DNA of 64,000 nucleotides from Candidatus Bipolaricaulota bacterium. Lineage in GTDB: Bacteria; Bipolaricaulota; Bipolaricaulia; RBG-16-55-9; DRXL01. The position numbers and the translations under genes were made by a program. Position 1 is the first letter of the stretch. Every line of letters begins with the position of its first letter. The stretch spans positions 62,276-126,275 of the forward strand of contig JANXCC010000001.1 of assembly GCA_025060395.1 (NCBI GenBank), written 5' to 3'. The notes below the pieces were generated by a model. The model was not told the DNA's origin. It searched no databases and saw only the letters and a program-made list of their open reading frames with translations. Shown here in pieces: positions 50,847 through 57,098 of the stretch.

Positions 50847-51866
50847 ATGGGCGAAAGAGATGGCCTAATAGTCCAAAGCGTGTCCAAGAGCTTCAAAACT
50901 GGAATTGTCCTCCAAAATGTCACTTTTGAGACAAGGCGTGGAGAGGCACTCTTGCTTAGAGGCCCCAACGGCAGTGGGAAATCCACCCTAGTCGGACTCA
51001 TCTCTGGCATCTATAAAATAGACAGCGGAGAGATCTGGGTTGATGGGATCTCAGTAGTGAAGGAACCTCGCCGTGCCAAAGCTGCGGTTACGACCGTCTT
51101 CCAAGAGACGCTCTTTGACTCTGTCATATCCCCTGTACAAGCACTCTCTCTGCACGCTCGGTTCTATGGAGCACGATGGAGCCAGAAACAGATTTGTGAA
51201 ATCTTAGAAGAATTTGGCGTCACCGAGCCGAATCGCCCGATCTTCCAACTCTCCGGAGGCACAAAGAAGAAGGTCGAGCTACTCAAAGCACGTCTAGTAG
51301 AGACCCCTGTCTATATCTTCGACGAGCCGTTTGCGGGCCTAGACCAAGAGAGCCGGAAGCGCGCTGAGGACCTCATTCGCGAGCGCAAGCGCCAAGGGAA
51401 AGCTATTTTGCTTGTTAGCCATGAGCCGGGAAGACTTGACTTCGTAGATCGTACCATCTATATGGAAGCGGGTCGGATCGTGCCGCCCCCGGCCGTGAAG
51501 GAGGTCTTGCCGATGCTCGTAGAAGCAGTTGTTCGAGGCTGGCAGGAAGAGCTGCGCTCTCGACTCGAGGGCCAGCTACAGATCTTGGAAGTGCAGAGTG
51601 TGGAACCATCCGACCAAGAGATCGAAGATATCTTGAAATCGTTGGGATTAGATAAGCTTGGGGCACGTGTGCAGGTGCTGCGCGCCGACAGCACCACTGC
51701 TCAAGAGATCCTGAAGCAATTTGGAGGGACAGCGCAGACGGTTTCTGCCCCTCAGCGTGCAGAGTTGCGAACACGTCTCAAGATCTCCACGGAGCTCTCT
51801 CTCGCACAGCTCACGCAGCTCCTTGAGGAGCAGGGCTTGAAAGTGCTTGAGATCCGCCAACTCTAG
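50847..51866 (+). CDS. ABC transporter ATP-binding protein with long C-terminal extension
   Basis: 339 residues. The ABC domain (about 1-215) has Walker A GPNGSGKS (39-46), Q-loop VFQETLFD, signature LSGGTKKK near 135, Walker B YIFDEPFAGLD near 155 and the H-loop VSHEP. The remaining 120 residues are a helical and mixed extension without a known motif, as in some drug or polysaccharide exporter ATPases. No good ribosome binding site: AAAGGGATAG lies about 5 nt before the ATG. It pairs with the ABC-2 permease 4 nt downstream. The substrate is unknown; lipids, peptides or the small secreted proteins of the cassette are all possible. Confidence 0.88.
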   Translation: MGERDGLIVQSVSKSFKTGIVLQNVTFETRRGEALLLRGPNGSGKSTLVGLISGIYKIDSGEIWVDGISVVKEPRRAKAAVTTVFQETLFDSVISPVQALSLHARFYGARWSQKQICEILEEFGVTEPNRPIFQLSGGTKKKVELLKARLVETPVYIFDEPFAGLDQESRKRAEDLIRERKRQGKAILLVSHEPGRLDFVDRTIYMEAGRIVPPPAVKEVLPMLVEAVVRGWQEELRSRLEGQLQILEVQSVEPSDQEIEDILKSLGLDKLGARVQVLRADSTTAQEILKQFGGTAQTVSAPQRAELRTRLKISTELSLAQLTQLLEEQGLKVLEIRQL

Positions 51867-51870
51867 AAGT

Positions 51871-52608
51871 ATGCGCGCGACGGTCTTGTTGTGGCAGGTC
51901 TTTTTGAAGGAAGCCTTCACGAGATGGGAGTTACTCCTGCCCTTCGTGGTGAACCAGCTCTTGGCGCTGTGGGTCTTCAGCTGGGGTTTCCAGAGGGTGG
52001 CAGGGGCAGAATATGCGCAGGTGCTCGTCATCGGCTGGATCGGCTTTGCGATGGTGACGATCGGAGTCATCAGCAGCATCACGCTCACCATAGACTTGAG
52101 CCTGCAGAAGATTCGCTACTGGCTGAGCCTGCCTGTTGCTCCCGGCGCGATCGTGCTGGGGAAGCTGCTCAGCGCGAGCATCTTGTGTGTAGCGGCCTCG
52201 CTGTTTACGCTGGGCTTGGGGCAACTCTTCTTGCTTCGACTGAACCCGTCTCAGACGCTATGGGTTCTGGCGGCACTCATCTTGCAGGGGTTCACTCTTG
52301 TAGGCTTTCTCGCTTCCATCTCGATTTTCATTCGCGATATCACCAAGATCGGGGTGATCGTCAGCCTCATCATCGGGATATTGCAATATCTCAGCGTCGT
52401 CTATTTCCCCATTGAGGTCTTCCCAACGCCGGTGCGGGCGGTGATCTATCTCAACCCGCTGACGTATGCGATCACGTTCATTCGCGCGCTCGTGCTCTCT
52501 GGGCAGTTCGATTGGATCTCTCTTGCTGTGCTGGCTGGCTTGAGCGTCGCATGGCTGGGGGTGGGCTGGGGTGTCTTACAACGCAAAGCGCTCCATCATG
52601 AACGCTAA
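51871..52608 (+). CDS. ABC-2 type permease
   Basis: 245 residues from the ATG at 51871; a TTG 24 nt upstream is in frame but lies inside the ATPase gene. Six TM helices are visible (about 20-42, 50-75, 95-125, 130-155, 160-185, 215-237) with the ABC-2 layout. Helices four to five have the typical FPTPVRAVIYLNPLTYAITFIRALV block. It is the only permease in the cassette and would dimerise. The short gap to the ATPase gene and absence of a ribosome binding site point to translational coupling. Confidence 0.85.
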   Translation: MRATVLLWQVFLKEAFTRWELLLPFVVNQLLALWVFSWGFQRVAGAEYAQVLVIGWIGFAMVTIGVISSITLTIDLSLQKIRYWLSLPVAPGAIVLGKLLSASILCVAASLFTLGLGQLFLLRLNPSQTLWVLAALILQGFTLVGFLASISIFIRDITKIGVIVSLIIGILQYLSVVYFPIEVFPTPVRAVIYLNPLTYAITFIRALVLSGQFDWISLAVLAGLSVAWLGVGWGVLQRKALHHER

Positions 52609-52633
52609 GTCTCAAACGAAAGGAGGAACAACG

Positions 52634-53137
52634 ATGAACGGCTTCACGAAGACGATAGCAGTATGCGCTGTTGTGCTTGGGGTGTTGGCTGTAGGAGGAG
52701 CAGAGACGTTGAAGGCGCAAGCAGGACTCGATCTGAAAGCGCTCGTCAACACACGCACCGACGAGTTGATCAAGCTCGCCCAGGGTTTGAAAGTCGACAC
52801 GGGCAGCCTCTCCGCGTTTAAGCAATCGTTCAATGCCGATCAGATGGAAGCTGCCATCAAGTCGCTGAACGCTTTGCCAGTGGTGATCAGCATCATGTCC
52901 GGCCTAGGGCTACTGAAAAAGCTTGACGAAGCTGTCCTCCAAGCTGGCCTCTACAAGCTTACGGATGCCCTGGAACTCTTTCTCGAGACGGTTAAGAAAC
53001 AAGAGACTAAGATCTGCGTTGGTTTGTATATGACGGAGAAGAAGGAGGAGCGCATTATCGCACCATTCGTCAATGAAGCTCCTAAGGAGATCAGTGGCAC
53101 AGTACCCCTTAAGCTTCAAAGCCAGCAATGCATATAA
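52634..53137 (+). CDS. Exported helical protein of unknown function, paralogue A
   Basis: 167 residues from the ATG at 52634, with AGGAGG 7 nt upstream. Signal peptide about 1-28 (VVLGVLAVGGAETLKAQA). The mature part is helical: LDLKALVNTRTDELIKLAQ, SAFKQSFNADQMEAAIKSL, LLKKLDEAVLQAGLYKLTDALELF, then KICVGLYMTEKKEER. It shares this whole order with the downstream paralogue. No family recognised. It follows the permease by 25 nt, so it is probably part of the ABC operon and may be its secreted or periplasmic partner. Confidence 0.7.
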   Translation: MNGFTKTIAVCAVVLGVLAVGGAETLKAQAGLDLKALVNTRTDELIKLAQGLKVDTGSLSAFKQSFNADQMEAAIKSLNALPVVISIMSGLGLLKKLDEAVLQAGLYKLTDALELFLETVKKQETKICVGLYMTEKKEERIIAPFVNEAPKEISGTVPLKLQSQQCI

Positions 53138-53157
53138 ATTGAAGAGGCTCTGTGCAA

Positions 53158-53224
53158 AGTGTCTGCAAGCGGACAGTCAAAGGGTCGTCAAGCGGATATA
53201 CTAAGTGTCGGCGAGCGGACAGCC
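53158..53224 (+). repeat. Two 21-nt direct repeats around the copy-2 promoter
   Basis: AGTGTCTGCAAGCGGACAGTC (53158-53178) and AGTGTCGGCGAGCGGACAGC C (53204-53224) agree at 18 of 21 positions, 46 nt apart. A partial third unit, GTCAAGCGGATA, lies between them and overlaps the -10 box TATACT (53197-53202). Candidate protein-binding sites; there is no convincing -35 box. Confidence 0.45.
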
Positions 53225-53831
53225 GGGCTCCGCGAGGCGGTGTAAGTTGAAGCATCTCAAACAAGAGGCGCACCGTCTCGAAGGGGGAAACAATGAAGAA
53301 TTGGTCATTGAGTTTGAGATCAATCCCCGCTCAAGCCCGGCGCAGCCAGTGGTTCAGCCAGAGCAGCAAGCTTCCCTCGACCTGAAGGCGCTCGTGCTTA
53401 CACACTGGGATGAGTTACTCAAAGCGAGCGAGCAGCTTGCTAAGGACAACCCTGGTCTTAATACGCTCCGCGATCCGCTCACCGAGTTCAAGAAAGCTTT
53501 CGACTCGGGAAAGATGAACGATGCTGCTATCCAGCTTGACGCCTTTAGTGTCACATTGCTGTTTCTACAGCGAAACGGCCTCTTAACCAAGTTCCAAGAG
53601 ACATACCTGCGGACTGGTTTGCATCGCTTGGTCTCAGCGTTCGCTCTGTTTAGAGAACAGATCCAACGCCAAAAGATCAAGATCTGCACAGGCCTCTACG
53701 TCAGTGAAGATCAAAGATCTGAAGAGGTGCTCAGCCCTCTCTTGACGGAGATGATGAAAAAGCTCACGTTCACAAACCGCACCACGGGGGCCAAGGAGAC
53801 TTTCACCCTGAAAGAGTCAAGGCGCTACTGA
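53205..53831 (+). CDS. Paralogue B of the exported helical protein, N-terminus disrupted
   Basis: The frame is open for 208 codons from a GTG at 53205. From about residue 55 it parallels paralogue A: SLDLKALVLTHWDELLKA, LTEFKKAFDSGKMNDAAIQ, LLTKFQETYLRTGLHRLVSAF, KICTGLYVSEDQRSEE. No signal peptide is present in this frame; its first 28 residues come from the duplicated leader. The ribosome binding site of that leader points to an ATG at 53293, which is in another frame and stops after 30 codons. So either a frameshift has cut off the original start, making this a pseudogene, or the protein is now made from the GTG. The true start is unresolved. Confidence 0.5.
   Translation: MSASGQPGSARRCKLKHLKQEAHRLEGGNNEELVIEFEINPRSSPAQPVVQPEQQASLDLKALVLTHWDELLKASEQLAKDNPGLNTLRDPLTEFKKAFDSGKMNDAAIQLDAFSVTLLFLQRNGLLTKFQETYLRTGLHRLVSAFALFREQIQRQKIKICTGLYVSEDQRSEEVLSPLLTEMMKKLTFTNRTTGAKETFTLKESRRY
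53224..53288 (+). promoter_or_regulatory. Duplicated leader element, copy 2
   Basis: 65 nt with five differences from 50639-50703. The hairpin arms GAGGCG and CGTCTC still pair (one G-T pair). It ends in the ribosome binding site GGGGGA, 4 nt before an ATG at 53293. TATACT at 53197-53202 is at the same distance upstream as in copy 1. Confidence 0.55.
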
Positions 53832-53889
53832 GAGCGTTACGCTAAAGCTTTGCAAGAAGCGCTCGATAGTTCTTTCTCTAAGTCTGCGC

Positions 53890-54882
53890 TTACGCGATAA
53901 GCTTTCCTACGCCGATGCGCTCGCGCGCCTCTTCTAGGGTCTTTCGCGCGACGGCACGAGCGCGCGTGGCTCCTTCGTGGAGAATCTCGCGGACTTCAGA
54001 TTCATTGAGCTGCGCCCGCCGCGCTCGGATCGGCTCTAAAGTTTTAATTAAATACTCAGCGACGGTGCGCTTGAGAGGCTCGTATTTCAATGTGCCCTTG
54101 GCGTAGTCTGCTTCAAATTGCTCATAAATCTCTCTAGGAGCTGTCAGCTTTAAGAGCAAGAAGAGATTCGCGACCCCTGGGCTTTTCTCGCCCTCCGGAC
54201 GCGGCCCTACGTCGGTGACGGCTGTTTTAATCTTTTCTCGAATGGACTTCTCGGGTTCAGTGAGCGCGATATAGTGCTTTGGCCCTAACGATTTGCTCAT
54301 CTTGCGTGTGGGGTCTGCCGGGGACATAACCCGCGGGGCTTCTGTGAGCAAGGCTTCTGGCTCAGGAAACATCTCTCCAAAGCGAGAGTTAAATCTTCTC
54401 GCGATGCGCCGCGCCAGCTCGATGTGTTGCAGTTGGTCCTCCCCGACGGGAACTTTCGACGCTTTGTAGATCAGAATATCTGCGGCCTGGAGCACAGGAT
54501 ACGTAAAGAGCCCGCAGCTCACAAACTCTTGCATCTCGCCTTTCTCTTTGAACTGTGTCATTCTCTGTAAATCCCCGTAAGATGTGACGGCACTGAGAAT
54601 CCACGCGAGCTCGGTGTGCTCCGGGACCTGGGATTGCACAAAGAGCACACATTTTTTCGGATCGAGCCCACAAGCGAGCAGATCCATCGCCATAGCGATG
54701 GTGTTTCTGCGCAACTCTTGTGGATCGTGCTCCACGGTGATGGCGTGATAATCTACGATAGAATAGAAGCACTCGTACTGATCTTGCAGTGCGACGTAAT
54801 TCTTGACCGCGCCGAAGTAGTTGCCGATGTGGAGCGTGCCTGTGGGTTGGATGCCGGAGAGAACAACGGGTTTAGAAGCCAT
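53890..54882 (-). CDS. trpS: Tryptophanyl-tRNA synthetase
   Basis: Charges tRNA(Trp). 330 residues from the ATG at 54882, the normal length. Class I signatures: SGIQPTGTLHIGNYFGA at the N-terminus, the DYHAIT block, GEDQLQHIELAR and the KMSKS loop near 203. No ribosome binding site precedes the ATG; an in-frame GTG at 54918 would add 12 residues but also lacks one. A short frame with a good ribosome binding site lies just upstream (54896-54937) and ends 13 nt before the ATG, so re-initiation is possible. Promoter at 54966-54994. Confidence 0.95.
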   Translation of the reverse strand: MASKPVVLSGIQPTGTLHIGNYFGAVKNYVALQDQYECFYSIVDYHAITVEHDPQELRRNTIAMAMDLLACGLDPKKCVLFVQSQVPEHTELAWILSAVTSYGDLQRMTQFKEKGEMQEFVSCGLFTYPVLQAADILIYKASKVPVGEDQLQHIELARRIARRFNSRFGEMFPEPEALLTEAPRVMSPADPTRKMSKSLGPKHYIALTEPEKSIREKIKTAVTDVGPRPEGEKSPGVANLFLLLKLTAPREIYEQFEADYAKGTLKYEPLKRTVAEYLIKTLEPIRARRAQLNESEVREILHEGATRARAVARKTLEEARERIGVGKLIA

Positions 54883-54895
54883 AGGGGAAGCTACA

Positions 54896-54937
54896 TCAGA
54901 TAAGCCAAAGCCGATCACCGATGACGTGCTGCATCAT
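54896..54937 (-). CDS. Small upstream reading frame before trpS
   Basis: Reads MMQHVIGDRLWLI, 13 codons, with AGAAGGTG about 7 nt upstream of the ATG and one Trp codon near the end. It ends 13 nt before the trpS ATG. It could regulate or couple trpS translation; no attenuator hairpin is obvious. Inference only. Confidence 0.35.
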   Translation of the reverse strand: MMQHVIGDRLWLI

Positions 54938-54965
54938 GCGTATCACCTTCTATCGAGGTTGCGCG

Positions 54966-54994
54966 CTATTATAGACGGAGCACAGAAAGCTGTC
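54966..54994 (-). promoter_or_regulatory. Consensus promoter of trpS
   Basis: TTGACA (54989-54994), 17 nt, TATAAT (54966-54971) on the minus strand, a perfect match. The leader to the trpS ATG is about 77 nt. Confidence 0.92.
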
Positions 54995-55357
54995 AAGTAT
55001 CCCCCACTACTTGGCACTCTGACCAGCTCGCCTTGTTATTTGTCAAGACTAACGAGTCCCGACAGAATATTATGCAATTCCATGGCAGGGAGGCTAGAAC
55101 AAGAGCATGTCGTCACGGCGTATCGTGATGGATTCTTCTATTCACTTTGGCCAGCCCGTTCTATAAGGAACCCGTATCCCCGTCTAGTGCATGCTAGATT
55201 GCTAAGCAAGATTGTTGCCCAATTATTACCCTAACCGAAGAAGATATCTAAGCCTGCGTGTGCTACGCCACCGAGCTTATCAAATCCGAGGGATTGGAAA
55301 CAATCATGAGAACGCAAGACAAGTCCTTCAGTTGAGTCTTAGGTACAAGATTATCGA
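54995..55357. other. Intergenic stretch, nothing recognised
   Basis: About 360 nt between the divergent trpS and deaminase promoters. Both strands have only short open frames without ribosome binding sites, and the stretch looks more AT-rich than its neighbours. I see no repeat, RNA gene or gene remnant that I can name. Confidence 0.5.
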
Positions 55358-55361
55358 TTGG

Positions 55362-55390
55362 TTGCCTCAGCATTCCCTACATGCTATAAT
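55362..55390 (+). promoter_or_regulatory. Promoter of the deaminase gene
   Basis: TTGCCT (55362-55367), 17 nt, TATAAT (55385-55390). The start codon is 14 nt after the -10 box, so the leader is only about 7 nt. Confidence 0.7.
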
Positions 55391-55404
55391 AAGGGTTCAG
55401 CGCT

Positions 55405-56694
55405 ATGGCTATCCTCATCAAAGATTGCACGGCGATCACCATAAGCGAACCCTTCGTGCGTCGCAGGGTCTCTATCGCCATCGAAGACGGCAAGATCACC
55501 AAGATCAGCGAGAACCCTAAAGACTTCGAGGACAAACGCTTCGAGACCGTCATTGATGGGCACAATAAGTTAGCTCTGCCTGGCTTCGTCAACGCCCATA
55601 CGCACTTAGCGATGGTCCTACTGCGCGGTTACTCCGATGACAGAAATCTCCAAGACTGGCTCGAACACGATATCTGGCCTGCTGAGCGAAAATTAACAGA
55701 AGAAGACGTCTACTGGGCTTCGCTGGTGGGAATCGCTGAGATGCTGCGCTCTGGCACGACAGCCTTTTCGGATATGTATTTTTTTATGGACGCCGTCGCC
55801 CAAGCCGTGAAAGAATCAGGTATGCGCGCGCTCTTATCATACGGGATCATCGCACCCTCTCCAGGGGAGAGAGCCCAGCGCGAACTCTCAATCACTGAGA
55901 AGTTCCTCAAAGATTGGCATAATGCTGCTGACGGGCGCATAAGAGTCGCTGTCGGCCCTCACGCCCCCTATACTTGCTGTGATGCAGTCTGGCAGGATGC
56001 AACCGCCCTCGCCAGACAGTATAATACACTCATTCACACACACTTGCAGGAGACCAGAACGGAAGTGAACGATTCGATCAAAGAATATCAGAAAAGCCCA
56101 ACAGAGCGCCTAGCATCGCTTGGGGTCTTTCAAGCCAAGACGGTCGTAGCGCACGGGGTGCACCTCAGCGATAACGACGTGAAGATTCTAGTCGAGCGCG
56201 GCGTTGGGCTGGCTCACTGCCCTACGAGCAATCTCAAACTGAGTTCCGGGATCGCACCGGTGAAGAGATACAAAGAGCTGGGGTTGCGCGTGGGGATCGG
56301 CACCGATGGTGCAGCCTCGAATAATAACTTAGATATGCTTGAAGAATTGCGCTTAGCCGCGCTGCTCGCTAAGCGCGATGACCCCACGGCACTGCCCGCG
56401 GCCGAAGCGCTCCAGATGGCCACACGCGTCGGAGCCGAGATTCTCGGCTTCGAGGGTGTCGGGCGCTTGGCTGAGGGCGCCCAAGCTGATATCATCTTAG
56501 TGGAAACCCAGGGCGCGCACTGGCAGCCGGGCCACAACCCGGTGTCAGACCTGGTCTACGCTGCCCAGGCAAGTGACGTCACGACGGTTATTATCGCCGG
56601 GCGAATTGTCATGAAAGATCGAGAGATCCTCACCTTCGACGAGGAGCGTGCCAAAGAAAGAGTGCGCGCCCTCAGTCAGAAATACTTTCACTAG
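55405..56694 (+). CDS. mtaD: 5-methylthioadenosine/S-adenosylhomocysteine deaminase-type amidohydrolase
   Basis: 429-residue amidohydrolase of the MtaD/TrzN/SsnA group; these deaminate MTA or SAH to the inosine analogues, although some relatives act on guanine or triazines. Metal site: NAHTHLAM near 65, the HTHLQET His near 212, VAHGVHL near 250, and the Asp in GTDGAASNNNLDML near 296. SDMYFFMDA and GPHAPYTCC are typical of the MTA/SAH clade. It probably serves SAM-byproduct salvage. The gene has its own promoter and ends 12 nt before rpsO, so read-through into rpsO-pnp is likely. Confidence 0.85.
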   Translation: MAILIKDCTAITISEPFVRRRVSIAIEDGKITKISENPKDFEDKRFETVIDGHNKLALPGFVNAHTHLAMVLLRGYSDDRNLQDWLEHDIWPAERKLTEEDVYWASLVGIAEMLRSGTTAFSDMYFFMDAVAQAVKESGMRALLSYGIIAPSPGERAQRELSITEKFLKDWHNAADGRIRVAVGPHAPYTCCDAVWQDATALARQYNTLIHTHLQETRTEVNDSIKEYQKSPTERLASLGVFQAKTVVAHGVHLSDNDVKILVERGVGLAHCPTSNLKLSSGIAPVKRYKELGLRVGIGTDGAASNNNLDMLEELRLAALLAKRDDPTALPAAEALQMATRVGAEILGFEGVGRLAEGAQADIILVETQGAHWQPGHNPVSDLVYAAQASDVTTVIIAGRIVMKDREILTFDEERAKERVRALSQKYFH

Positions 56695-56706
56695 AGGGGG
56701 AAGACT

Positions 56707-56976
56707 ATGGCACTCACACAAGAAGAGAAGGCCAAGATCGCCGAGCCGTTCCGGATTCACTTGCAAGACACCGGCTCGGTAGAAGTCCAGATCGCGCAGT
56801 TGACCGAAGAGATCCGAAGGCTCACGGAGCACTTGAAAGTCCACAGGAAAGACTTTCACTCCCAGCGCGGCTTGATGATGAAAGTCGGGCACCGCAAGCG
56901 GCTCTTGCGATATTTAGCTCAGAACAAGCCAGAGAAATATATGCAACTGATCGAGCAGCTTGGGCTGCGCGGTTAA
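56707..56976 (+). CDS. rpsO: Ribosomal protein S15
   Basis: 89-residue 30S protein that binds 16S rRNA at the platform early in assembly. [16 protein letters not shown] and the [20 protein letters not shown] block are diagnostic. GAGGGGGAAG lies just before the ATG. As in many bacteria it is followed by pnp, and the gap holds a long hairpin. Confidence 0.97.
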   Translation: MALTQEEKAKIAEPFRIHLQDTGSVEVQIAQLTEEIRRLTEHLKVHRKDFHSQRGLMMKVGHRKRLLRYLAQNKPEKYMQLIEQLGLRG

Positions 56977-56985
56977 AAACCCATG

Positions 56986-57081
56986 GACAGCCGGAACGGG
57001 GCAAGTTGCAAGTTGTAAGGTGCCCGTGAAGGGCATTCGCGAGCACCTTCGAACTTGTTACTTGTCCCTGGCCCGGCTGTC
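56986..57081 (+). promoter_or_regulatory. Long hairpin between rpsO and pnp
   Basis: Outer stem GACAGCCGG (56986-56994) with CCGGCTGTC (57073-57081); inner stems AAGTT with AACTT (57010-57014, 57052-57056) and AAGGTGC with GCACCTT (57017-57023, 57043-57049). In E. coli the same gap holds an RNase III site through which PNPase controls its own mRNA; a similar role is likely here. The pnp ribosome binding site follows at once. Confidence 0.8.
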
Positions 57082-57098
57082 AAGAAGGAGATGTCGCT

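Noticed and set aside
54883-54995. T-box leader upstream of trpS
   Set aside because: The leader is about 77 nt, too short, and the T-box sequence and specifier arm are not seen. The same holds upstream of serS.
54821-55520. Plus-strand frames in the trpS-deaminase gap
   Set aside because: No ribosome binding site, low similarity to anything I know, and they overlap the promoters and ends of real genes.
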